From: Dipteronia dyeriana
Taxonomy: Eukaryota > Streptophyta > Magnoliopsida > Sapindales > Sapindaceae
Length of the DNA stretch: 64,000 bases
Assembly: GCA_032871835.1 (NCBI GenBank)
Contig: CM065296.1
Coordinates: 114,772,146 to 114,836,145, forward strand
Direction of reading: 5' to 3'
How positions within the stretch are numbered: the stretch's first letter is position 1; each line of letters opens with the position of its first letter. The notes beneath the pieces are model-generated. The model saw only the letters and a list, made by a program, of their open reading frames with translations, was not told the DNA's origin and did not search any database. The position numbers and the translations under genes are program-made. This document shows, in pieces, positions 35,416 through 45,999 of the stretch.

Positions 35416-35830
35416 AATATACATAAAATATATTTTATATATATTACTATATATAAATATTATATAAAATATTATATATTATAATATTTACATAATTAGT
35501 ATATATATATATAATAATAAAACATTATATTATATATAATATGTAATAATATATATAATATTATATATAATATATATTATTTATATAAAATTATATATAT
35601 ATATATATATATATATGATATATCAAATATTATATATTATGTATTATAAAAATATAATATAATATAATATAAAAATATTATAATATTTAATATATAAAAT
35701 AATACATATAATATTATAATATATTATTATAATATAAATTATAATATATGTAATAATATTTAATATATACAGTTATATTTTTTATTATATAATAATATAT
35801 ATATTATAATAATTATTTATTCATAATTTA
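35416..35830. repeat. AT-dinucleotide-rich interior of the Harbinger-like element
   Basis: Almost pure A/T with ATAT and TAATAT words. The uninterrupted copy has the same kind of tract at about 37880-38340. Confidence 0.8.
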
Positions 35831-36190
35831 AGAGTTTAGTTTTGATTAATTCATTTTTTGATATGTTTTTTTGAATTAATTTTTGATGTGTTACTTTTGT
35901 TTAATTTAAAAATTACAATACAAAAATTATATTGGTTAATTATTTAATCAATTTGTTTGTAGTTGTAATAATATTAAACAAAATATCAAAATTGACATTT
36001 CAATTTTTGATAGTTTTCAGTTAACCTACCAGACGAGTTTTTTTCATTTTCATTTTCAAAATACAGCTTTCAGTATATGCTATCAGACGCATTTTTAGAA
36101 TTCAAAACAGAAACCAAAAATGTTGTTTTCATTTTCATTTTTTTTAAAAAAAAAACATCAACTCAAAAACGCTTACAGGACGGGCCCTAA

Positions 36191-36346
36191 TATTTTTTGG
36201 TTTTTGAGACCTAAAAGTGGATTTTTTTGAGCTGAAGCTAAATCAACTCATATAGCTTCTACTTCACAAAATCAAACCTTGGAATCCCTGGACACCTCAA
36301 GCACATCATCCAAAGGTTATGCTACCATTTAGCATTTCCAATTAAA
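36191..36346. other. Spacer between Harbinger-like and CACTA-like elements
   Basis: Nothing recognised. Confidence 0.5.
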
Positions 36347-36529
36347 CACTGTAAGAAATTTGGTCTACGACAACATTCAATTAACAACACACAGTAGATA
36401 TATGTTGTGAAAAGTCATCTACCGCAATACCGCAACACACAAAAAAAGTGTGTTATAGAAGTGACTTACAACAACATGCAAATATATGTTGCCAATAATA
36501 AGGCACATACGACAACATACAATCGATAG

Positions 36530-37310
36530 CAGGGCTGACCCTTATGTATGTCTAGAGGGGCGGCCGTCTCGGGTCTATTTTTTAACTGTCCATTTTACAT
36601 GATATCAGTATTTATTTGGAGCTCATTTGTATTATAGAATACTAATTATAAAAGGCTTAACATTTTGGTTATGAGTGTAAAATGTCTAAAATTATAATAG
36701 ACCCAAATTATAAAAGACCTAAAATAAAATAAACTTGAGCTAAGGATAAACAAATGTTCAAAATAAATGTTTGTTAATGGTTTGTCCTTTTTAAAACATA
36801 TTGATATCAATTTAACTATAGGTCCAAAATAAATGATTGGAGACATATTGATGAAGGCGAAGAAGATGTCTCCATTTTTTTTTATTGTTTATTCGTTTTT
36901 CATTTCTCATTATTATTAACTAATTTTTTTTAATGTGTTTTATGTAAAATAAAGAAAAAAATGAGCCATTGAATGACAACTATTGGATTAATCTAATGGT
37001 TAGCATTAAAAAGTATTGATTTTATAATATTTAAAAAAAAATGAAATATTTGGTAATATGTTGGTTGTACTTACAAAATTTCATCTTTTAAAGATGTTTA
37101 ATGTGGTGCCATACAAATATAGGTGCACATACGGTTTTTCAGGGATTAAATATCATCACTATTTTTTTATTATATGTATAGAATATATTAAAAAAATCGT
37201 GGGACCCATTTTATGACAATACCTTATTTCTCATTTGATATGTCATAGAGCCCATTTTTCCAATTTTTTACATTTCGCCCCGGGCCTCAAAAATGTCAGG
37301 ACCGGCCCTG
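36530..37310. mobile_element. Non-autonomous hAT element (781 bp)
   Basis: Ends CAGGGCTGACC and (read inward from the right) CAGGGCCGGTCC, with a perfect 8-bp duplication ATCGATAG (36522-36529 and 37311-37318). The right subterminal CCCCGGGCCTCAAAAATG resembles a widespread plant hAT family. There is no transposase ORF. It is inserted in the left subterminal repeats of the CACTA-like element. Confidence 0.93.
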
Positions 37311-37494
37311 ATCGATAGATGTTGTGACCAGTCTCTTATTGAAACATAAATTGCACGTTAAAAAATAATAATATATAACAATGCGTAAACTTCATGTGTC
37401 GTTACACAGTAAGCATATAGCAATATACAACTTTGTGTGTTGTTAAAATACTTGGATTCGACAACACATATCTTTGTGTGTTGTTAAAAAGCTA

Positions 37495-37811
37495 GGGTCC
37501 CGTCCTGCAGCTGTTTTTCAGTCCGTTTTCTTTTTTATTTTTCCAAAACGATTTCGAAAACGCATTCGTTAACCGTTTTTCATTTTATTTTCGAAAAACA
37601 AAAAAAAAATGAAAAACAAAACCAGTGTTAAAAGTGAAAGATTTGAAATACACAAATTACTAGTTTTTTGTTTTTGTTTTTGTTTTTCATTTTGTTTTTC
37701 ACTTTTTTTATATAAAAAAATCAATTTTTTTAAACTATTAATTATACTGTTATATGTTTGATATGGTTAGGACAAGACAAGATAATATTTTCAAATGACC
37801 AAAATGCCCCT

Positions 37812-37848
<37 letters not shown>

Positions 37849-37888
37849 CAGAATAATTTATTTCCAACTAGAACTAAAAGCATTCATG

Positions 37889-37936
<48 letters not shown>

Positions 37937-38693
37937 TACAATATTTACATAATTAAAATATTAATATTCTATAATATTATTATATATTAGTATATATAAT
38001 AATAAAATATTATATATTATATATGTAATAATATATATAATATTATAATATATCTATATATATATATATATATATTTATATTTATAATGTTAATATATAC
38101 AATAATATATATAATATATCAAATATTATATATTTATATAGGATATAATGTAATATATTATGTATTATTATATATAGAAATATAATATAATTAATATTAT
38201 ATACAATTATAATATAAATTATAATATATGTAACACTATTTAATATTTTTTTTATATTATTATAATACGTATATATATATATATATTAATATAATATATA
38301 AAGTTATATTTTTATTATAATATATATATATATATAATTATTTATTTATAATTGAAGAGTTTAGTTTTGATTAATTCATTTTTTGAATTATTTTTTGATG
38401 TGTTATTTTTATTTAATTTAAAAATTACAATACAAAAATTGTATTGGTTAATTATTTAATCAATTTGTTTATGTAATAATATTAAACAAAATGCCAAAAT
38501 TGATATTTTAATTTTTGATAGTTTTCGGTTAACCTACCAGACGCGTTTTTTCCGTTTTTATTTTAAAAATAGAACTTTCAGTACATGCTACCTGAAACGT
38601 TTTCAGAATTTGAAACTGAAACCAAAAATATTGTTTTCATTTTCATTTTTATTTTCAAAAAACAACAACTGAAAAACACTCACAGGACAGTCC
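37495..38693. mobile_element. Harbinger/Tourist-like element, uninterrupted copy (1199 bp)
   Basis: TIRs GGGTCCCGTCCTGCAGC and (read inward) GGGACTGTCCTGTGAG, with the 3-bp duplication CTA (37492-37494 and 38694-38696). Removing the element restores a GTTGTTAAAAAG-CTA-GTATTTAGCAAC sequence like its CACTA subterminal neighbours, which supports the boundaries. This is the reference copy for 18891-36187. Confidence 0.88.
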
Positions 38694-39134
38694 CTAGTAT
38701 TTAGCAACGCACATCTTCGCATGTTGTTAAAAAGTTTGTATTTAGCAACACAAGTCTTCAAATGTTGTTAAAACTTTAGGATTTAACAACACATATTTTT
38801 GCATGTTGTTAAAAGTCATGTATTCTGCAACATGTTATTATTGTATGTTTAGTAGACATATATTTAGTAACATACATTTTTGTACGTTGGCGTAGGGATA
38901 TCATTAACATTATAAGTTTTTATATGTTGTTGTAGATATATCTTTGGCAACATTTATTTTTTTTATATGTTGTCGAAGAGTAACAATTAGCAACATACAT
39001 TTTTTGTATGTTGTGGTAGAGATAACATTAGCAACATACATTTGTATGTTGTCAAAAGTCTATATTTTTAAAAGTAACACTAATATTTCTTTAACAGTAT
39101 TTTATCCATATTAACAAAGGTCTATTGCATATTA

Positions 39135-39264
39135 CATCTTAGTAGAAATGGTTGTGCAGCTCCTTTCCACACCTAGTGAATAGGGGTTCGAGTCCCACCA
39201 TGCGCATTTTACAAGCATGTGTGGAGAGTTTTCTCCCGACAATAGTTGAATTTAAAAAAAAAAA
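39135..39264 (+). mobile_element. tRNA-derived SINE-like unit
   Basis: A pol III B-box-like GGTTCGAGTCC lies at 39185-39195. A plausible A-box-like region precedes it (about 39147-39160), and an A11 tail ends the unit at 39264. A tRNA cloverleaf cannot be drawn, so this is not a tRNA gene. Target duplications were not found with confidence. Confidence 0.6.
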
Positions 39265-39627
39265 GGTACAAATTTCTACACTAATTTAATTTGACCACTT
39301 TAATTTAAAAAATAGAAATTCATTTCTAAATAGATAACTATGTGTATATTAACAATATATTGAAACTAAATTATTATATTCTAACTTGTTATTTTTGATT
39401 TTTTAGATCTTTAAATCTATTTAATCTCATGTATTATTGTTCATTTTAGAAGTTATATAAACATTTAGGGAGTCATGAAATTAGAAGTTGAACATTCAAT
39501 TTTGATGTTGTTGTATGTGTCTTGTTATTATCAACAAACGTTTGTGTGTTGAAGTAAATAACTTTAACAACACATTTTTTTGTACATTTAGGTAGGTAGG
39601 TGACTTTTGACAACCTGATTTATCTAG

Positions 39628-41053
39628 ACTCATCTTTCGGTGAGGATGGGTTCAATCACCCACCTAGAAACAATAGTTGGAAAAATGATGGATTCAATCA
39701 GGTTAATTCTGTTAGTGGTGATCAAAAGACAAAGTGAAGGTATCAAAAATGGGGAGCTGATCACATGTTCCGGTGATGTTTCGAAGAAGGGGCTCTCCAA
39801 AAAGTAGGGATGGGCGTTTTCGGGTTGGGTTGGGTTGGGTTGGATTGGGTTGAAAAATTATCAACCCAATCAAATCCAACGTAAATTTTAACCCAACGAT
39901 CGGGTTGGGTTAGGTTGGGTTGATCGAGTTGGGTTTTTTAAGTTCAATAGAAAAAATATATTTAAATTCAAATTTTGTTATATCAAAATTCAAATTTAAA
40001 ATATTTGTTCACCCTAATATCATATCACATAGAGTTTAGATAAAATCAAATCACAAAATATAATACAAATTGTTTAATATCTATTGCATAATTAAAACAT
40101 AAAATATAACAATTTATCCAACTTGAAAAGTCTCCATCTAAACCTCCTATCAATTTTACAATTATAATTACTTTGTTGAATCTGTCGTGGTTGGATAATC
40201 TATTATTTATTTCAACCAACATAATAGTATGAGTTTATATTTAATTATTAGACTTTTTTCTACCAAATTCTTAATTAAATCCTAAGGAAAAAAACATTTT
40301 AAAGTATAATTAAGGATGTATCAATTAATATAAAAGATAAAGATAATATAATTGCATGTTTTTAATAAATGCATTATATATATGGTATAAAATCTTTAAA
40401 ATTTTGTATTTATATTTATTATTTATAATATTATAAATGGTGCAAGAGCAAAAAATTTAAATATTTTAAAAAAATGAGATTTCATAATAGATCTAATAAC
40501 AAATAAAATTATTTAATATATTTTTTATTATTAATGTCGGGTTGTTGGGTTGGGTTGGGTTATATTTTATTAACCCAACCCAACCCAATCTTAAAAGTAA
40601 CCCAAGCCAATCTAGTCGGGTTGGGTCGGGTTGGTTGGGTTGGGTTGGGTTGGCGGGTTGGTGCCCACCCTTACAAAAAAGGATAACAAGAAGATGCCCC
40701 TAAGTTCTAGATTAATTACAATCCCTGTGAAGTGGGGAGACAATGTCGAAGACAATAATTATTCGAAGTGGAGGAATGGTAGGGATTATGGCCTTGTTGT
40801 TAAGGTTGATGGTATGAAGTTAAGAAGCTTCAAGGAATGTTTTCATTTGTCCCAAAACCTAGAAGGGGAGATCTCTAAGGTCATTGACTTTGGCGTTGCT
40901 ACAGGTTTTGATTTCAGTGGTACGGAAGTGACGATGGCCGACATCATTGCTAAAGCTTCGAACTTATTCGAGGTTGATGGGATTCAAACTGAAAATGGCG
41001 AAGTAATCCTTTTTGTTTGGGGTCATGGTTTCCTTGGGTTTTTTAGTTTTTAG
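39628..41053 (+). pseudogene. Unrecognised retroposed ORF split by a hAT MITE
   Basis: Codons are open from 39628 (first ATG 39646). The frame runs to 39804, where a hAT MITE begins. It is in phase again from 40682, after one copy of the target duplication, to the stop at 41051-41053. The part right of the MITE has mixed, protein-like composition (for example KWGDNVEDNNYSKWRNG and ITIPVKW). I do not recognise the family. With the AATAAA and A9 tail at 41304-41329 it looks like the 3' end of a retroposed transcript or a LINE. Confidence 0.5.
39805..40673. mobile_element. hAT-type MITE rich in GGGTTGGGTT, second copy
   Basis: It starts TAGGGATGGGCGTTTTCGGG and ends complementary to TAAGGGTGGGCACC. 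The 8-bp flanks CCAAAAAG (39797-39804) and CAAAAAAG (40674-40681) differ at one base. The interior is the reverse complement of 15963-16846. Confidence 0.88.
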
Positions 41054-41329
41054 CAGCTCTGTTTGCTTTTCCAGGGGCGTGGTTGTGGGTTTGAGTCAAT
41101 TTTTGTTTAGGTGTTGGTGCTTTGTTTTTCTATGCTTTCAGTCAGGTCTCTAGCTATGGTTGTTCTGTTTCCTTGTTATTAACAGTGTCTATTTGGGTTT
41201 GTTGTAGCCATGTGATGTGAGTCCTGGTCGTTTCCGCAATGTGTGTTTCTTTTGGCCAGTGGGCATGTGGTTTGTTTGTAGATCTTTGGTTTGGCCGTTT
41301 ATAAATAAATATTGCTATTCAAAAAAAAA
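41054..41329 (+). other. 3' untranslated-like sequence with poly(A) end
   Basis: A T/G-rich stretch ends with AATAAA (41304-41309), 11 bases of spacer and A9 (41321-41329). This is a retroposition signature for the preceding ORF. Confidence 0.55.
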
Positions 41330-41331
41330 GT

Positions 41332-42300
41332 ATAGGGATGCAAGGTTCATGTTCTTATCCCTAAACCTCTACGGGGATAAAATTAGTTCTAAAACATAGG
41401 ATGCAAATTCATAGGATATTCGAAAAATGGGACTGGATATCGTTTTCATCATCCTGAAAAAGGATTGATAGAAAGTCGAGATGCAGTATTTTTTGAAAAT
41501 ACAGATATTGCTGATCCCCGGATGGATGTACAAATTCTTGAAATAGAAGACTTCACATCCACTGAGAAGGAATGGTCAATTATCATATCAGAATGTGTTA
41601 GAACACAAGATGTTGACTTAATTGAAACAAATGCACACTTGCCACCTTAATCTCTTAACGATGATCAGGTTAGTGGGAGGAAAAGAAAACATGAACCTTC
41701 TCAACGATTAAAAGATTATCTTGTCTTCAATTTAGAAGATGTAAATCAACCAAGTAATGATCCACACAACTATTCTGAGGCAATGAAACAAATAAATTCT
41801 AAAGAGTGGAGATAGCTATGAAAGAAGAGTTAGAATCCATTGAAAAGAATAAAGTATGGGAATTGGTTGATTTACCAGACAAAAGAAAACCTATATGATG
41901 TAAATGGGTTCTTAAAAAGAAACTGTAGGCAAATGGCAGCCTGGATAGATACAAGGCTAGATTAGTAGAAAAAGGTTACACACAAAAATCTGGTATAGAC
42001 TTTGTTGATACATACTCGCATGTAGCAAAATTTACATCCATAAGGATCATTATTGCAGTTGTTGTAAATATGGATCTCGAGTTGTATCAATTAGATGTCA
42101 AAGTAGCATTTCTTAATGGATATTTAAAAGAAGACATTTATATGTCACAACCAGAAGGATATGTTGTTAAAGGACATAAGAATAAAGTCTATAAATTGAA
42201 TAAATCATTGTATGGACTCAAACAATCACCTAGAGAATGGTATTTAAAATTCCATCAAGCTATTTTGAAATTAGGACACAAAGTGAGTCACTGGATTTAG
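41332..42300 (+). pseudogene. Ty1/copia integrase-RT fragment
   Basis: In order: an integrase C-terminal FIGYSKNGTGYRF-like segment and a linker (41400-41650, then 41650-41815 with one stop), then RT with KARLVEKGYTQ, LDVKVAFLNGYLKEDIYM and YGLKQSPREWYLKF blocks. In-frame stops lie near 41645 and 41900. The fragment ends at 42298-42300 before the YVDD box, and no LTR or RNase H follows. Confidence 0.88.
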
Positions 42301-43544
42301 GTGCCATTTTATTTTTATTTTTTTAAATGGAGTCATTGGATTTAGGTGCAGTCAGAAATAGTGGTTTTAAAAGTCGTGTACACGTAGGCCCATAACCATA
42401 TTCTGATGACAGTTTTCAGGTGCTTGCAAAACTTAATATGAACTATTTGATCAAGTGGGAGATGAAGGAATATGATCAAAATAGTTACATATGGCCACAT
42501 GCAGAGGATTCGGTGTAATAAGATGTACCACAAAGTTGGTGCACCATACACACCGAATAGTTACATCTTATCAGGATAAATATGCCTCTTGACAAAGAGA
42601 CATGTCTGTTAGAAAAGATGTAATGGATGAGGTTAAATAACCACCATCACAACCGTTCAACATAGGCTTATGAAAAGCCTCAGTATGGGTTAGTTTGAGA
42701 TCATTTGAAACTCTTATTTTCTTTATACGTTTATTATCCCAAAATACAGAACAATAAAATAGAGATAGTTTTTTGAACGGCTATGCATGCAACCAACAGC
42801 CTAACAATGTTGATTCGATTCCTTTCAAAATATACTATTTGTAAGTATATTTTGCCTTCAATATGAAATTGTCAAATTGAAAGTATTTTTACCTAATATC
42901 ACATCTTAAGTTACCGAATGGGCCGTTCCTGATCAATAGACAATAGTTCACCCAATGTAATGCAAGTAAGATTTATTTAAAGTCAAAAATTCTTGTATAA
43001 TAGTAAGAGGCCTTATCAATTAACCCTTTTTGCAATTCGTGAAGTAAATCGCCTGTATAGAAAAAAGGAAATAGTCATAAAAGAAAATCTCATTCAAAAA
43101 TTCAAAAAAAAAAACACCTAGTGGTATAAGATTTTGGTTGTATTTGCATTGCAATACTTTGATAGCAAAAAGAAATTAAATTTGATTAAGTCTTCACAAC
43201 CATTCAACAACTCTTCTTTCTTTTCAAAGATTTACTTGGTAGCACCTTTTTTTTGTTGGCAACTGACCTAATTAATTTTCTTTAATTTTCCATTGATTTA
43301 AGAGAAAAACTTGTGTTTGAGACAGTTTCACCAAGTGGTTATGAAATTCTCCGATGAAAATGAAACATATATGATTAATTTGTATTGAAAACATAAACAA
43401 CATCTACATATGTCTCATTTTCATTGGAGGTTCTCACCATATGGATGGTGAGACAGTCTCACACATAAGTTTTTCTCTTGATTTAAAAGCATGCATGGTA
43501 GGAAGCATACGCACTTTTTTATTGTATTTTGTGTAAAAGTAAAG
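42301..43544. other. No recognised gene
   Basis: A 21-bp near-direct repeat (AGTCACTGGATTTAGGTGC-like) occurs at about 42284 and 42332. Some of 42355-42720 may be 3' sequence of the copia fragment. The rest shows nothing. Confidence 0.4.
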
Positions 43545-44049
43545 AGTTTGATGAAATGCCTCTAAGAAAGATATATGAACAGTACTAGTTAAGCTAAACA
43601 GAGCATAAGAAGAAAATAAAGAGAACTCTAAGTATTTTTCATTTTCAATGTATTGAAGAATGTGAAAGATACAGAGAATGATCTTGAATACATTCTTTTA
43701 TACTCACACAATTTGTGTGTTATCAAGAATTTCTAGAAGTCTTTTTTTGGATAAGACTGCCACTTGGCAATTCTATTACAACAGAAATTCCCACCATAAA
43801 GCAAGTTAGTTACAACTGGGTTTCTTCCAGCCAAAAGTTTGTTAGACGAGATATTGATGATTATGATGATCATGATGATCATGTCATGTTCATCATGATC
43901 AAATTTATTCCTATATGATGTTTACAAGATAAGCGAGCATTGTAGCAAAACCTCCAATGCTCTCATTTGAGTGATATGATGTTGTGTGAGCTGATGTAGA
44001 GTTACATTGAGACTGACCATTGACTTGCTCTTGATCATTTCTTCTAACA
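43545..44049 (-). repeat. 3' LTR of the copia element
   Basis: Matches 48366-48880. It has a shorter GATCATGATGATCATG palindromic cluster (about 43857-43903) than the other LTR (about 48660-48722), which has an extra repeat unit. Confidence 0.85.
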
Positions 44050-45679
44050 TCCCCCCTCAAGCTGAATATGGGGGAAATTGCCAGATTCAACTTGGAACGT
44101 AGTAACTCAAAACGAGATGAAGACAGTGATTTTGTTAGAATATCAGCACACTGATGCTCAGTTAAGACATACTGAACCTTGAGAGCACCAGCAGAAACCT
44201 TCTCAAGAGTAGAGTGCACATCTATTTCTATATGCTTAGTACGAGCATGATAAATTGGTTTTTTAGCCAATGAGCATGCCCCCTGATTGTCACACCATAG
44301 AACAGGACAGTGAGGCAGAGGAAAACCAAGTTCCATAAATAAAGAAGAAATCCAAATCGCTTCAGTTACAGCCTGAGAGAGAGCCTTATATTTAGCTTCA
44401 CAACTTGATCGAGCAACCGCATTCTATTTTTTAGAACTCCAAGCAATAAGATTGCCTCCTAGATAAACACAACGACCACTCGTTGAACATCGATCATCAA
44501 CACATGATGCATAATCCGCATCACTAAAAATATCAACAGATAAAGATGAAGCTGGTTTGAAATGAAGTCTCAATCTGTCTGTTTCTTTCAGATATCATAA
44601 AAGATGCTTATAAGCTTTCCAATGATTATCAGTAGGAGAACCCAAGAATTATCTCAATTTATTGACACTAAAAGAAATGACATGTCGAGTGTATGTTAAG
44701 TATTGAAGAGCAACAATAGTGCTTCTATATAATGAAGTATAAGCAAAAACTGAACCAATTTTTGTAAGCTTTGTACTGGCAGCTAAGGGAGTTGAGCAAG
44801 GCTTGCAATAAGACATATTGGTCTTCTTCAAGAGATCAAGAACATATTTCGTTTAAGTTAAGAAAAGACCAGCTGACGATCTTGTTGCTTCAAATCCTAG
44901 AAAGTAACTAACTGAACCCAAAAGCTTTAGAGCAAAAGTAGAATTGAGAGTAGTTTTGTGTGATGAATGAGACTAGATTCATTACCCGTAATGAGGATAT
45001 CATCCACATACACCAAGAGAAAAATGACCTTGCTTCCCTGTCTTTTAATAAAAAGAGACACATTGGCATGAGAGGATACAAAACCTCATCTCTGCAAGGC
45101 TGTTTTAAGCTTGAAAAAACACACCCGCGGTGCCTGTTTTAGGTCGTAAAGATCCTTATTGAGCTTACACAAAAAGGTAGGTCGAAGAGAGTCAGTAAAA
45201 ACATAAGGCTGCTCCATGAAAACAACGTCAGTTTAGTCACCATTTAGAAAGACATTATTTATGTCAATTTAGTGAATTTCCCAACCATAAGTCACTACCA
45301 AGCTAAATATTATCCGAATTGTTACAGCCTTGATTACGGGTCAAAACGTGTTTATAAAATCTATGTCTGGCGTTTAATGGAAGCCCTTGGCAACCAAACA
45401 TGCCTTGTGTTTGAGAATCGAGCCATCAGGTTTATATTTGATTCGAAAAACACACTTACAGGCAATTAAATTAGATGATTTAGTTGGAGGTACTAATGTC
45501 CAAGTGTTGTTTCTCATCAAGGCTGAATATTCGTCATTTATTGCTTTATGCCACTGAGGTATCACAAAGGCTTCAGCTGTTGTTCGAGGTTCAGAACACA
45601 AATCATTGATTGGGACAGCTTTGCAAATAGAAGAGTAGGCTCTATGCTTGATAGATTCTGATCTTAGTCCAGTAGTCAT
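44050..45679 (-). pseudogene. Copia RT and RNase H remnants
   Basis: In element order: 45679-45374 (RT N-terminus with PQWHKAINDEYSALMRNNTW), a broken central RT region (45370-44840), 44831-44649, then RNase H at 44336-44050 with WCDNQGACSLA and HARTKHIEIDVH blocks and the terminal ADILTKSLS. Stops and shifts separate the parts. Confidence 0.88.
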
Positions 45680-45712
45680 CGGAAGAGTGGATACATTATT
45701 TGGTGCAAGTGC

Positions 45713-45988
45713 CTAAGATGAATCTGGTGTATTTAAACTGATATGAAAAGGAATGGCAGAAGCATTTGTGCTTAGTAAAGGTTCTTGAACTGGAGAACCT
45801 GGTCTTTTTGATGTTGATACTGATTGCACCAGACCATTAAAAAGAAAAGAAGTAGATAAACTCTTAGCCTGAGTGGCATTTAAATTCTTTGAAGGAAACA
45901 AACTGTTGTATGGATACTCAAACTCATTGAAAACCACATACCGTGATACATACACATTTCCTGAAGGATGAAGATGTAAAGTCCTCAT
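45713..45988 (-). pseudogene. Copia integrase C-terminal remnant
   Basis: A short open segment with VYVSRYVVFNEFEYPY, the usual copia integrase C-terminal block, followed by a Ser-rich linker that leads into RT. Confidence 0.8.
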
Positions 45989-45999
45989 TTATTGATTGG

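Larger units (their letters stand above)
18891..36187. mobile_element. Harbinger/Tourist-like DNA element split by a viral insertion
   Basis: The left part (18891-19229) and right part (about 35416-36187) together align with the uninterrupted copy at 37495-38693. They share CTGTTTTTCAGTCCGTTTTC, AACGATTTCGAAAACGC and TTCGTTAACCGTTTTTCATT on the left, and GTTAACCTACCAGACG and AACTGAAAAAC/AACTCAAAAAC ends on the right. The flanking 3-bp duplication is TAA (18888-18890 and 36188-36190). The right TIR, read inward, is GGGCCCGTCCTGTAAGC. No transposase ORF is seen. The central part is very AT-rich. Confidence 0.85.
36347..39099. mobile_element. Small CACTA-like element, nested host of three insertions
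   Basis: The left end CACTGTAAGAAATTTGGTC is a typical CACTA terminus. Subterminal regions (36370-36520, 37319-37490, 38697-39060) carry many copies, in both orientations, of words like ACAACATACA and TATGTTGT. A degenerate right end TTTCTTTAACAGTA ends at 39099. Similar repeat words continue at 39490-39600, so the true right end may lie further on. Without the hAT at 36530 and the Tourist-like element at 37495, only about 0.76 kb remains, with no transposase, so it is non-autonomous. Confidence 0.65.

Noticed and set aside
39135..39264. tRNA gene suggested by a B-box-like GGTTCGAGTCC
   Set aside because: No acceptor stem or cloverleaf pairing is seen and it ends in an A-tract; a SINE fits better.
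40631..40681. N-terminal part of the 140-codon ORF at 40631-41053
   Set aside because: The first codons come from the terminal repeat of the hAT MITE. The real frame enters from the left side of the MITE.
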